A stretch of 64,000 nt of DNA from Mantis religiosa (GCA_030765055.1 CM060958.1:1168001-1232000); one strand, 5' to 3'; positions 14,903 to 27,600 are shown, numbered from the stretch's first letter. Translations and numbers: made by a program. The notes: generated from the letters alone by a model not told the origin.

Positions 14903-17900
14903 TTCCGTATGATGAATGAAATGATGTTCAAATGAGTACAGGGTACACAGAGCTTAGAGTTCGCAAACATTCATCTTTCAGGATAAGAGAAAACCTCCAA
15001 CGTTAAGTCATATCAGACGATGAATGAAATGATGTTCAAATGAGTACAGGGTACATAGAGCTTAGAGTTACCAGACATTCATCTTTCAGGATAAGAGAAA
15101 ACCTCCATCGTTAAGTCATATCGGACGATGAATGAAATGATGTTCAAATGAGTACAGGGAACATAGAGCTTAGAGTTACCAGACATTCATCTTTCAGGAT
15201 AAGAGAAAACCTCCAATGTTAAGTCATACCGGACAATGAATGAAATGATGTACAAATGAGTACAGGGTACATAGAGCTTAGAGTTACCATTCATCTTTCA
15301 GGATAAGAGAAAACCTCCAACGTTAAGTCATATCGGACGATGAATGAAATGATGTTCAAATGAGTACAGGGTACATAGAGCTTAGAGTTTGCAAACATTC
15401 AATTTCAGGATAAGAGAAAACCTCCAACGTTAAGTTATATCGGACGATGAATGAAATGATGTTTAAATGAGTACAGAGTACATAGAGCTTAGAGTTACCA
15501 GACATTCATCTTTCAGGATAAGAGAGAACCTCCAACGTTAAGTCATATCGGACGATGAATGAAATGATGTTCAAATGAGTACAGGGTACACAGAGCTTAG
15601 AGTTATCAGCCATTCATCTTTCAGGATAAGAGAAAACCTCCAACGTTAAGTCATATCGGACGATGAAAGAAATGATGTACAAATGAGTACAGAGTACATA
15701 GAGCTTAGAGTTCGCAGACATTCATCTTTAAGGATAAGAGAAAACCTATAACGTTAAGTCATATCGGACGATGAATGAAATGATGTTCAAATGAGTACAG
15801 GGTACATAGAGCTTAGAGTTCGCAGACACTCATCTTTCAGGATAAGAGAAAACTTCCAACGTTAAGTCATATCGGACGATGAATGAAATGATGTACAAAT
15901 GAGTACAGGGTACATACAGCTTAGAGTTACTAGACATTCATCTTTCAGGATAAGAGAAAACCTCCAACGTTAAGCCATATCGGACGATGAATGAAATGAT
16001 GTACAAATGAGTACAGGGTACATAGAGCTTATAGTTACCAGGCACTTATCTATCAGGATAAGAGAAACCCTCCAACGTTAAGTCATATCGGACGATGAAT
16101 GAAATGATGTTCAAATGAGTACAGGGTACATAGAGCTTAGAGTTACTAGACATTCATCTTTCAGGATAAGAGAAAACCTCCAACGTTAAGTCATATCGGA
16201 CGATGAATGAAATGATGTTCAAATGAGTACAGGGTACATAGAGCTTAGAGTTCTCAGGCATTCATCTTTCAGGATAAGAGAAAACCTCCAACGTTAAGTC
16301 ATATCGGACGATGAATGAAATGATGTTCAAATGAGTACATGGTACATAGAGCTAAGAGTTATCAGACATTCATCTTTCAGGATAAGAGAAAACCTCCAAC
16401 GTTAAGTCATATCGGACGATGAATGAAATGATGTTCAAATGAGTACAGGGTACATAGAGCTAAGAGTTATCAGACATTCATCTTTCAGGATAAGAGAAAA
16501 CCTCCAACGTTAAGTCATATCGGACGATGAATGAAATTATGTTCAAATGAGTACAGGGTACATAGAGCTAAGAGTTATCAGACACTCATCTTTCAGGATA
16601 AGAGAAAACCTCCAACGTTAAGTCATATCGGACGATGAATGAAATGATGTTCAAATGAGTACAGGGTACATAGAGCTTAGAGTTATCAGACATTCGTCTT
16701 TCAGGATAAGAGAAAACCTCCAACGTTAAGTCATATTGGACGATGAATGAAATGATGTTCAAATGAGTACAGGGTACATAGAGCTTAGAGTTAGCAGACA
16801 TTCGTCTTTCAGGATAAGAGAAAACCTCCAACGTTAAGTCATATCGGACGGTGAATGAAATGATGTTCAAATGAGTACATGGTACATAGAGCTTAGAGTT
16901 ACCAGACATTCATCTTTCAGGATAAGAGAAAACCTCCAACGTTAAGTCATATCGGACGATGAATGAAATGATGTTCAAATGAGTACAGGGTACATAGAGC
17001 TTAGAGTTCGCAGACAGTCATCTTTCAGGATAAGAGAAAACCTCCAACGTTAAGTCATATCGGACGATGAATGAAATGATGTTCAAATGAGTACATGGTA
17101 CATAGAGCTTAGAGTTCGCAGACAGTCATCTTTCAGGATAAGAGAAAACCTCCAACGTTAAGTCATATCGGACGATGAATGAAATGATTTTCAAATGAGT
17201 ACATGGTACATAGAGCTTAGAGTTCGTAGACAGTCATCTTTCAGGATAAGAGAAAACCTCCAACGTTAAGTCATATCAGACGATGAATGAAATGATGTTC
17301 AAATAAGTACAGCGTACATAGAGCTTAGAGTTATCAGACATTCATCTTTCAGGATAAGAGAAAACCTCCAACGTTAATTCATATCAGACGATGAATGAAA
17401 TGATGTTCAAATGAGTACAGGGTACATAGAGCTTAGAGTTATCAGACATTCATCTTTCAGGATAAGAGAAAACCTCCAACGTTAAGTCATATCAGACGAT
17501 GAATGAAATGATGTTCAAATGAGTACAGGGTACATAGAGCTTAGAGTTACCAGACATTCATCTTTCAGGATAAGAGAAAACCTCCCACGTTAAGTCATAT
17601 CAGACGATGAATGAAATGATGTTCAAATAAGTACAGGATACATAGAGGTTAGAGTTACCAGACATTCATCTTTCAGGATAAGAGAAAACCTCCAACGTTA
17701 AGTCATATCGGACGATGAATGAAATGATGTTCAAATGAGTACAGGGTACAGAGAGCTTAGAGTTACCAGACATTCATCTTTCAGGATAAGAGAAGACCTA
17801 CATAGCTAAGTCATATCGGACGATGAATGAAATGATTTTCAAATGAGTACAGGGTACATAGAGCTTAGAGTTACCAGACATTCATCTTTCAGGATAAGAG

Positions 17901-18088
17901 AAAACCTCCAACGTTAAGTCATATCGGACGATGAATGAAATGATTTTCAAATGAGTACAGGGTACATAGAGCTTAGAGTTACCAGACATTCATCTTTCAG
18001 GATAAGAGAAAACCTCCAACGTTAAGTCATATCGGACGATGAATGAAATGATGTACAAATGAGTACAGGGTACATAGAGCTTAGAGCT
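14903..18088 (-). repeat. 108-bp satellite derived from the 3' half of SINE family A
   Basis: About 29-30 head-to-tail units of 108 bp (ttaagtcatatcggacgatg recurs every 108 bp; one unit is 104 bp). Read on the minus strand, a unit runs ttttctcttatcc, gatgaatgtctggtaac, taagctctatgtacc, catttgaacatc, atcgtccgatatgac, acgttggagg. This is the same order as the SINE 3' half at about 50313-50420 (ttttcccttatcc, gacgaatgtcgggtaag, catttgagcat, accgtccgatatgac, acgttggagg). The tRNA-related head is absent. The period is divisible by three, so a 107-codon minus-strand frame arises inside it that is not a gene. Confidence 0.93.
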
Positions 18089-19414
18089 GCACGTAAAGTC
18101 ATGAGAATGGTTTATCTCTATTAAGAGAAGTACGCTAAGTGAAGGCAAGTTTGGTTGGAGTTTAGCAGGAAAACAATCAGGCGATGGATGTCGCTTAGTC
18201 GAGATTACAAAACTTTTACTCAGTTCATAACTTGGCGTGGCTCGGGCGTTGCCAATAAGCTTTCAAACAAACAACAGCGCATCTTCTTCCAACTTGGGGA
18301 CTGCTACTGGAATCAAACCTTCTTTTAAAAACAAATCAAATGTTTTGCACAAAGTCAAGTTCTATCTCAGTACAGTAAGATCAAAGCTGCCTCACCAAGG
18401 TGTCCTGTTGTTAGGAAAATAAACTCTACTAAAGTTTATTCTACTCTATATAACCCCTTAAACAGTTAAGATCTGGTTGTTACGTTGTGATTTTGAAATT
18501 TCATTTTCTTCGTGTCACAACGCAAAAAAAAGGTAATTCGTATCTGAGCAAAATGTAGCAATTGGGAAATTTAAACGAATTTCAGGGAATATCTGACAAA
18601 TGGTTCACTACACAGAAAATATACAATTTGATATAAATTTATGTTTTTTAAAGGTCTACAATTGTTATTTAGTAATAGAGGCTTATCTCTTTTTTGTTTT
18701 TGAACGTAGTTAATGCCATTATGTTGTGGAGGAGAACTGTCGCGACTTTGTTGGGTTACGCGTAGACCAGGGGAAGACAGGAAGTGGTGGCGTGACGTCA
18801 GCTCCGTCAGTTGCAACCACCAAATATGCTTCCGAACGAACGGCAGGTTAGCGTGTGACGTCACCACTCTGATTCTGCTGCCCAAGAGGAAGGAAACAGT
18901 TTAATGTGTTGGGTTCCGACAGCGTAGCAAAGACAGGAAGCGTATCGGGTATTAATAATATGTATAACTTACATCTTGCGTGTTGTAATTTAATTACACA
19001 ATTGGTCACAATTTATAAACAATTTACATTTGCCTCTGTGCTATGAGAAAATATGTAAAACTTCAACTCATACTTTATGTGAAGGTCAGGCATGTTGTAA
19101 ATAAAATAAAACATAAAGTAATTTTCTCTGCAAATTAGAGGAGACCCATTCACAACAAAATTACATGGATATTCTCAAACTTTTTCTCTTTTGTTTTTCT
19201 TTAACTAGTTTATCAATGTCAGGACGTAATGTCTGGGAAATTTGTAATCGAAGACTGCATGATAGATTGTGATCCGACAAGGTACTTAGCTAATTACATA
19301 ACATACACAATGTCCGTGCGGCAAGTGAATACAACCTTGGAAATCTGCTTTGGGGGACATTATTGTAAAAATCAGTCAAGTCTGTCTTGTGTGTATATTT
19401 GTCCTTTAAAAAAT
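18089..19414. other. Unique sequence upstream of the 184-bp array
   Basis: No gene recognised; frames at 18237-18422, 18571-18885 and 19229-19489 are short and match nothing I know. Two perfect tgacgtca palindromes lie at 18793 and 18856. The same octamer occurs in most units of the following array. Confidence 0.5.
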
Positions 19415-21254
19415 CGTCACATTGTAAATTTAACAGTTCCATTAGGTACGCGGCAGTTACATTGTTGTCATAGAGTGTGCTACACCTGACTGAACCCTCA
19501 GATTCTGTACTCGCAGCGCCAATTATGTAGGCAAGTTGGTACTACACGGCTCCTGTCCGACGTCACATGTACTGCAGGCCTCGCTCCCGGCTAAAATACG
19601 TCACATTGTAAATTTAACAGTTCCATTAGGTACGTGGCAGTTACATTGTTGTCATAGAGTGTGCTACACCTGACTGAACCCTCAGATTCTGTACTCGCAG
19701 CGTCATTTATATAGGCAAGTTGGTACTACACAGCTCTAGTCTGACGTCACACGTAATGCAGGCCTCACTCCCGGCTGAAATTCGTCACATTGTAAATTTA
19801 ACAGTTCCATTAGGTACATGACAGCTACATTGTTGTCATAGAGTGTGCTACACCTGTCTGAACCCTCAGATTCTGTACTCGCAGCGCCATTTATATAGGC
19901 AAGTTGGTACTACACGACTCTTGTCTGACGTCACACGTACTGCAGGCCTCACTCAAAGCTGAAATGCGTCACACTGTAAATTTAACAGTTCCATTAGGTA
20001 CGTGGCAGCTACATTGTTGCCATAGAGTGTGCTACACCTGTTTGAACCCTCACATTCTGTACTCGCAGCGCCATTTATATAGGCAAGTTGGTACTACACG
20101 GCTCTTGTCTCACGTCACACGCTCTGCAGGCCTCGCTCCCGGCTGAAATACGTCACATTGTAAATTTAACAGTTCCATTAGGTACATGGCAGCTACATTG
20201 TTGTCATAGAGTGTGCTACACCTGTCTGAACCCTCAGATTCTGTACTCGCAGCGTCATTTATATAGGCAAGCTGGTACTACACCACCCTTGTCTGACGTC
20301 ACACGTACTGCAGGCCTCACTCAAAGCTGAAATACGTCACATTGTAAATTTAACAGTTCCATTAGGTACGTGGCAGTTACATTGTTGTCATAGAGTGTGC
20401 TACACCTGTCTGAACCTTCAGATTCTGTACTCGCAGCGCCATTTATATAGGCAAGTTGCTACTACACGGCTCCTGTATGACGTCACACGCACTGCAGGCC
20501 TCACTCCCGGCCAAAATACGTCACATTGTAAATTTAACAGTTCCATTAGGTACATGACAGCTACATTGTTGTCATAGAGTGTGGCACACCTGACTGAACC
20601 CTCAGGTTCTGTACTCGCAGCGTCATTCATATAGGCAAGTTGCTACTACACGGCTCTTCTCTGACGTCACACGCAATGCAGGCCTCGCTCCCGGCTGAAA
20701 TTCGTCACATTGTAAATTTAACAGTTCCATTAGGTACCTGGCAGTTACATTGTTGTCATAGAGTGTGCTACACCTGACTGAACCCTCAGATTCTGTACTC
20801 GCAGCGTCATTTATATAGGCAAGTTGGTACTACACAGCTCTAGTCTGACGTCACACGTACTGCAGGCCTCACTCCCGGCTGAAATACGTCACATTGTAAA
20901 TTTAACAGTTCCGTTAGGTACATGGCAGCTACATTGTTGTCATAGAGTTTGCTACACCTGACTGAACCCTCAGATTCTGTACTCGCAGCGTCATTTATAT
21001 AGGCAAGTTGGTACTACACGGCTCTTGTCTGACGTCACACGTACTGCAGGCCTCGCTCTTGACTGAAATACGTCACATTGTAAATTTAACAGTTCCGTTA
21101 GGTACGTGGCAGCTACATCGTTGTCATAGAGTGTGCTACACCTGACTGAACCCTCAGATTCTGTACTCGCAGCGTCATTTATATAGGCAAGTTGTTACTA
21201 CACGGCTTTTGCCTGACGTCACACGTACTGCAGGCCTCGCTCCCGGCTGAAATA
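19415..21254 (+). repeat. 184-bp satellite, exactly ten units
   Basis: The landmark cgtcac + attgtaaatttaacag recurs at 19415, 19599, 19783, 19967, 20151, 20335, 20519, 20703, 20887 and 21071. A final cgtcac at 21255 leads into unique DNA. Spacing is 184 bp every time, so there is no net length change in ten units despite scattered substitutions. Each unit has an atttatataggc-type stretch and, 143 bp from the unit start, a perfect tgacgtca in eight of ten units (19742, 19926, 20294, 20478, 20662, 20846, 21030, 21214). Small frames (80 codons) within units are not conserved between units and are not considered genes. Confidence 0.97.
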
Positions 21255-21499
21255 CGTCACAACTCTGGAAGCTGTCTTCCTCTGGCGTACACGTAGAGCG
21301 AGTATTCAATGGCAGAAGGACGTAAGTTAGATCCAACTTCACAAATAACACGCGTGATGTTATTCATAAGATCATTTACTGTTTCTGACTTACTAGAATA
21401 AACTCGAGGTTTAACATAACGTCACAAGAAGTAATCACATGATCTCGAGGGTCCATTAACATCACCACCACGGGAAATGATAAAACATCTGAACTTCTT
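21255..21499. other. Unique sequence between the 184-bp array and a mariner relic
   Basis: Nothing recognised. The right-hand part leads into the transposase relic without a visible 5' mariner end. Confidence 0.4.
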
Positions 21500-21805
21500 C
21501 GGAAGAAAAATGTACGAATTAAAGTTTGAATTGCTTGAACATCCAGCCTGTTCGTCAGATCTAGCACCCAGTGACTACCATCTGTTACCGAACCTCAAAA
21601 CATATCTTGGAGGACGAAGATTTGACAACAACGAGGAGATCATTGATGTGGTAAACAGTTGTTTTGAGGAACATGATAAATCACACTACAGAGATGATTT
21701 AATTAAATTAGAACACTGACATGACAAATGTATTAGACTTTCTGGAGATTATGTTGAGAAATAAAGAAAACATTTATTATGAGACCGGGGCTTAGCTGGC
21801 CCTCG
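21500..21805 (+). pseudogene. mariner transposase C-terminal relic with 3' terminal inverted repeat
   Basis: In the frame read from about 21477 the product contains ELKFELLEHPACSSDLAPSD, LGGRRFDNNEEII and KSHYRDDLIKLEH. This matches the C-terminal part of the mariner at 59056-59315 and includes the third catalytic Asp (PSD in the third catalytic block). An in-frame TGA at 21717-21719 (CGA in the other copy) breaks it before CIRLSGDYVEK. The element ends at 21805 with ccggggcttagctggccctc, followed by TA (21806-21807). The reverse complement of this end aligns with the 5' end of the 51.4-kb mariner. The first two catalytic blocks and the DNA-binding domain are missing, so this is a 5'-truncated dead copy. 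Confidence 0.9.
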
Positions 21806-21807
21806 TA

Positions 21808-22372
21808 ATGTGACAGAAATGCACGTAAAAACTGCACTTTGTCAACATTCGCGTCTCTTCTAATGTTTCTTTAAATCGAGAATACTTCACTTTTTCTCCA
21901 TAAAGTGCAGAAAATTCAGAGACTGGCTTATCTTCTTTAATGTGTATCCTTTTCTGAACTAAGCAATACAAACAAGTTCTCTCTTTCTCAGACCTCCATG
22001 TTCATAGAAAACCAAACTTCTGCTGCTGAACATAACTATGATAACAGCTGTAAAATTGCCATAGAGATTCATAAACTTGTAGGCAATTCTGGTTTATCAC
22101 TCTATGGCACTCGCGCATGCGCAGAGGAATCTTTTTGCTGGTCCATGGCTTATATTGGTCAGAGACGTTTCATGGCCTATGAATGACAAAAAGTTAGATC
22201 GTGCTTGGTCCGGACAAACAAGTTGAAGTGATATCTTTGAATAGTTTTAATTAAAACGTTAATGATTTCTGAGAACTTCATCAAAATGTTTGAAAATGTC
22301 ATATGAAGGTAGTTTGGAATGAGGGCTTTACTTGAAGCCTTCGTGTCGCATTTTGTAATGTCGCCACAGGTT
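21808..22372. other. Unique sequence, nothing recognised
   Basis: No open frame longer than about 62 codons and no repeat detected apart from the approach to the family X units. Confidence 0.5.
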
Positions 22373-22890
22373 TATCTCTTGCAAAGACATGACAAAACAT
22401 TTGACTATCACTTATAGTCTACTGTATTCCCTTGTAACTACAATAAGATAATGTTTATCTTGAAGCAGATACAGCAATAAGTGTAGAGAAAGTCGTTATT
22501 CGCTTTTTATCTCTCCTACATACAAAGACATGACGAAACATTTGACTATCAATTAAATTCTACTGTATTCCTACAATAAGATAATGTTTATCTTGAAGCA
22601 GATACAGCAATAAGTGTAGAGAAAGTCGTTATTCGCTTTTTATCTCTCCTACATACAAAGACATGACGAAACATTTGACTATCAATTAAATTCTACTGTA
22701 TTCCTACAATAAGATAATGTTTATCTTGAAGCAGATAGAGAAATAAGTGTAGAGAAAGTCGTTATTCGCTTTTTATCTCTTGTACATACAAGGACATGAC
22801 GAAACATTTGACTATCACTTAAAGTCTACTGTATTCCTACAATAAGATAATGTTTATCTTGAAGTAGATAAGTTTTGTAATGAGAGAAGA
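22373..22890 (-). repeat. Dispersed repeat family X, four tandem units of 133 bp
   Basis: The landmark caaagacatgac recurs at 22382, 22523 and 22656, and as caaggacatgac at 22789: one spacing of 141 bp, then two of 133 bp. The extra 8 bp is ttgtaact-like sequence in the first unit. Units contain catttgactatca, ctactgtattcc and ataatgtttatcttgaag. The same sequence occurs singly at 49118-49235 and, inverted, at 6640-6720 and 59362-59416. It is unrelated in sequence to the 133-bp satellite at 6.8 and 11.8 kb despite the equal period. Confidence 0.9.
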
Positions 22891-23246
22891 GAAAGTGAGT
22901 GATTTTAAAGAAGCACTAGTAACTTTGTTAAGGAGAGCCTCAATTCCTGTGGAGTGTTGTGGTGTGAAACCCAAGCCGATAATGGAACAATCTTGAGGTA
23001 AGTAAAACCCAACACAGCCTCCCGCGCTCCTCGTTAAAGACGATAGGAGTCAATACCTAAGTGCCAAAACTTTATCTGTGGGATCAAGAGCAACGGACCC
23101 GCGCACAGTTCAAGCTTGGTATTGTCACCGCGGCAGAGGCTGGTAATGAAGGTCTAAAATCGCTTAGCAGTTTGTGCAATTACTGTCTCTTGGCTGCTTC
23201 CAAAAGTGTCGTTTACGAGAACGTTCCACTCTGGGGCGCTACTTTC
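22891..23246. other. Unique sequence, nothing recognised
   Basis: A short frame at 23061-23291 runs into the SINE and is probably fortuitous. Confidence 0.45.
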
Positions 23247-23258
23247 AGTGCACAGTAT

Positions 23259-23492
23259 GGCCGCGCCGTGGCTCAGTGGTTAGACCGATAGGCTCTCACC
23301 AAGGCGGCCCGGGTTCGATCCCAGGCGACCACAAAGTGAGGTTTGTGGTGGACAACACGGCGCTGGGGCGGGTTTTCTCCGGGACCTCCGGTTTCCCCCG
23401 CCATCTCATTCCACCGCTTCTCCATGTTTATCTCATGTATCATCAGTGTCACCGCCTGCGGTGCCGTATGTAGTAAAAGCGGGCGTTAAACA

Positions 23493-23534
<42 letters not shown>
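23259..23534 (+). mobile_element. tRNA-derived SINE (family B), complete insertion
   Basis: It starts ggccgcgccgtggctcagtg. It has a pol III A box at 23269-23279 (tggctcagtgg) and a B box at 23311-23322 (gggttcgatccc). The body includes gcgggttttctccgg and cctccggtttcccccg, and the tail is a CA microsatellite. It is bounded by a perfect 12-bp duplication agtgcacagtat at 23247-23258 and 23535-23546, which proves insertion as a unit. The tRNA-like head and short body fit an insect tRNA-SINE. It differs from family A except for a similar ggggttttc-type central motif. Confidence 0.92.
23495..23534. repeat. CA dinucleotide microsatellite, SINE tail
   Basis: About 20 CA repeats at the 3' end of the family B SINE, directly followed by its target-site duplication. 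It is therefore part of the inserted element. Confidence 0.95.
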
Positions 23535-23537
<3 letters not shown>

Positions 23538-23546
23538 GCACAGTAT

Positions 23547-24558
23547 CAATTATGATGGATCACTTGTGTTTTGTTCTAAGTGAGAATAAACTTTGTTTTG
23601 CAGCAAAGTATGTTCAGACTATCAAATTTAGCATTTTAGATTAGTATCTTCTAAGTATGGGATACGAAAATGTTCAAAGAAATCCCCGCAACTAAGGCTA
23701 ACATTTATATAGAAAAAGTTTTGGAAACAAAACTAAAATGGATTCAACAATATTAATTTAAAAAACACATTGTCATGTTGGCGAACGCAAAGTTGTGGAA
23801 GAGTCAAATGGGACAACTTGCAAACATCGGGAAGAAGTAGGCAATTGCTTCGCCTCGTTGCTTATTGACTGGTGAAACGGGAGTGGCTCGCCTTCGAGAC
23901 CAGTCATGAGCTGACGTCACGAAGACGCGACGGAACTCTATTGCTACTACACAGAGGCTTCCAGAGGCTTCCAGTTCCACAAAGCTCTATCGCGCCTAGA
24001 AAGTATATGAAAGCAACCAACTACCTACACGTCAACATGACTTAGTATGCCGACGACATACAAAGACAGACACACCCTGAGAGCCTATACAAAGACTCCC
24101 CCGTCTCACCCAAGAGTATTGCCGGCATTGGCGAATGTCTGTAAGATACGACATATTACAGAGATGTAACATATAATGTGCGGGTACAGATAGCTACTAC
24201 AAGGCTCTGGTCCGAGCCTCTTTGGAGCTATACGCCAGCGAGATCTGAAGCATGGCCGCATGGCTTTAACGTAAGTATGCCGCTCCTTCCCCGTGAGGTA
24301 ACTTCAAGAAACCTCTTCTCTCACGTCTGGCTAGGTCTGTTGTAGATTATGACCGGACTAAACAGCAAAAGCTGAGCTCCTTGCATAATCCAACCAAAAG
24401 CTGATTGTCCTCAAAACTGCCCCTTCAGCTAATTGAAACTTCCTTTAAACATAACCACACCAAGAGGTCCAACAGGTTTACGTCATCCTGTCAGAGCAGT
24501 ATAATATGTACCTCATAAACTTTTACATACATACGAAGAAGTTAAGTTGATCTTATAT
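23547..24558. other. Unique sequence, nothing recognised
   Basis: No gene or repeat family assigned. A small direct repeat (agaggcttcc twice near 23953-23975) and one tgacgtca at 23912 are the only local features seen. Confidence 0.45.
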
Positions 24559-24614
24559 ACTAGCCGTGTGTAGGTCAAGGTAAGGAAGGACCAATACATT
24601 TCCATTATTTGTAC
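24559..24614 (+). mobile_element. Left flank of the 91-bp array, resembling the 5' end of the single-copy element
   Basis: The sequence actagccgtgtgtaggtcaa resembles actagctgtatataggctaa at 61309 (about 16 of 20 positions). In both places the 91-bp monomer sequence follows some tens of bases downstream. I read this as the retained left end of the element in which the array grew. The match is short and imperfect, so confidence is moderate. Confidence 0.5.
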
Positions 24615-27600
24615 CTAATAGTGGTCCGAACTATAACGCCCGGGCCTTAAAGTACTTACAGCATAGTAAGTCGTCATTAAGGTAGTTGTCTCATGTGTTT
24701 ATGAGAACTCCTAGTGGTTTACTATAAAGCCCGGGCCTTAAAGTACTTACAGCAAAGTAAGTCGCCATTAAGGTTGTTGTCTCATGTGTTTATGAGAACT
24801 CCTAGTGGTTTACTATAAAGCCCGGACCTTAAAGTACTTACAGCATAGTAAGTCGTCATTTAGGTAGTTGTCTCATGTGTTTATGAGAACTCCTAGTGGT
24901 TTACTATAAAGCCCGGGCCTTAAAGTACTTACAGCATAGTAAGTCGTCATTTAGGTAGTTGTCTCATGTGTTTATGGGAACTCCTAGTGGTTTACTATAA
25001 AGCCCGGGTCTTAAAGTACTTACAGCAAAGTAAGTCGCCATTAAGGTTGTTGTCTCATGTGTTTATGAGAACTCCTAGTGGTTTACTATAAAGTCCGGGT
25101 CTTAAAGTACTTACAGCATAGTAAGTCGTCATTAAGGTAGTTATCTCATGTGTTTATGAGAACTCCTAGTGGTTTACTATGAAGCCCGGGGCTTAAAGTA
25201 CTTACCGCATAGTAAGTCGCCATTAAGGTAGTTGTCTCATGTGTTTATGAGAACTCCTAGTGGTTTACTATAAAGCCCGGACCTTAAAGTACTTACAACA
25301 TAGTAAGTCGTCATTAAGGTAGTTGTCTCATGTGTTTATGAGCACTTCTAGTGGTTAACTATAAAGCCCGGGCCTTAAAGTACTTACAGCATAGTAAGTC
25401 GTCATTAAGGTAGTTGTCTCATATGTTTATGAGAACACCTAAAGGTTTACTATAAAGCCCGGGCCTTAAAGCACTTACAGCATAGTAAGTCGTCATTAAG
25501 GTAGTTGTCTCATGTGTTTATGAGAACTCCTAGTGGTTTACTATAAAGTCCGCACCTTAAAGTACTTACAGCATAGTAAGTCGTCAGTAAAGTAGTTGTC
25601 TCATGTGTTTATGAGAACTCCTAGTGGGTTACTACAAATTCCGCCCCTTAAAGTACTTACAGCATAGTAAGTCGTTATTAAGGTAGTTGTCTCATGTGTT
25701 TATGAGAACTTCTAGTGGTTTACTATAAAGTCCGCCCCTTAAAGTACTTACAGCATAGTAAGTCGTTATTAAGGTAGTTGTCTCATGTGTTTGTGAGAAC
25801 TCCTAGTGGTTTACTATAAAGCCCGGACCTTAATGTACTTACAGCATAGTAAGTCGCCATTAAGGTAGTTGTCTCATGTGTTTATGAGAACTCCTAGTGG
25901 TTTACTATAAAGCACGGACCTTAAAGTACTTACAACATAGTAAGTCGTCATTAAGGTAGTTGTCTAATGTGTTTATGAGAACTTCTAGTGGTTAACTGTA
26001 AAGCCCGGGCCTTAAAGTACTTACAGAATGGTAAGTCGTCATTAAGGTAGTTGTCTCATGTGTCTATGAGAACACCTAGCGGTTTACTATAAAGCCCGGG
26101 CCTTAAAGTACTTACAGCATAGTAAGTCATCATTAAGGTAGTTGTCTCATGTGTTTATGAGAACAACTAGTGGTTTACTATAAAGCCCGGGCCTTAAAGT
26201 ACTTACAGCATAGTAAGTCGTCATTAAGGTAGTTGTCTCATGTGTTTATGAGAACTCCTAGTGGTTTACTATAAAGTCCGCACCTTAAAGTACTTACAGC
26301 ATAGTAAGTCATCAGTAAGGTAGTTGTCTCATGTGTTTATGAGAACTCCTAGTGGGTTACTATAAATTCCGCACCTTAAAGTACTTACAGCATAGTAAGT
26401 CGTCATTAAGGTAGTTGTCTCATGTGTTTATGAGAACTTCTAGTGGTTTACTATAAAGTCCGCCCCTTAAAGTACTTACAGCATAGTAAGTCGTTATTAA
26501 GGTAGTTGTCTCATGTGTTTGTGAGAACTCCTAGTGGTTTACTATAAAGCCCGGACCTTAAAGTACTTACAGCATAGTAAGTCGTCATTAAGGAAGTTGT
26601 CTCATGTGTTTATGAGAACTCCTAGTGGTTTACTATAAAGCCCGGACCTTAAAGTACTTACAGCATAGTAAGTCGTCATTAAGGCAATTGTCTCTTGTGT
26701 TTATGAGAACTCATAGTGGTTTACTATAAAGCCCGGGCCTTAAAGTACTTAAAGCATAGTAAGTCGTCATTAAGGTAGTTGTCTAATGTGTTTATGAGAA
26801 CTTCTAGTGGTTTACTATAAAGTCCGCCCCTTAAAGTACTTACAGCATAGTAAGTCGTTATTAAGGTAGTTGTCTCATGTGTTTGTAAGAACTCCTAGTG
26901 GTTTACTATAAAGCCCGGACCTTAATGTACTTAGAGCATAGTAAGTCGTCATTAAGGAAGTTGTCTCATGTGTTTATGAGAACTCCTAGTGGTTTACTAT
27001 AAAGCCCGGACCTTAAAGTACTTACAGCATAGTAAGTCGTCATTAAGGCAATTGTCTCATGTGTTTATGAGAACTCCTAGTGGTTTACTATAAAGTCCGG
27101 ACCTTAAAGTACTTACCGCATAGTAAGTCGCCATTAAGGTAGTTGTCTCATGGGTTTATGAGATCTCCTAGTGGTTTACTATAAACCCCGGACCTTAAAG
27201 TACTTACAGCATAGTAAGTCGTCATTAAGATAGTTGTCTCATGTGTTTATGAGAACTCCTAGTGGTTTACTATAAAGCCCGGGCCTTAAAGTACTTACAG
27301 CATAGTAAGACGTCATTAAGGTAGTTGTCTCATGTGTTTATGAGAACTCCTAGTGGTTTACTATAAAGCCCGGGCCTTAAAGTACTTACAGCATAGTAAG
27401 ACGTTATTAAGGTAGTTGTCTCATGTGTTTATGAGAACTCCTAGTGGTTTACTATAAAGTCCGGATCTTAAAGTACTTACAGCATAGTAAGTCGTCATTA
27501 AGGTAGTTGTCTCATGTGTCTATGAGAACTCATAGTGGTTTACTATAAAGCCCGGGCCTTAAAGTACTTTCAGCATAGTAAGTCGCCATTTAGGTAGTTG

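Noticed and set aside
16586..16909. Minus-strand 107-codon frame
   Set aside because: It lies wholly in the 108-bp SINE-derived array and ends when a variant unit introduces a stop.
23259..23330. Functional tRNA gene
   Set aside because: A and B boxes are present, but the segment continues into a SINE body with target duplications and a CA tail, so it is a SINE head.
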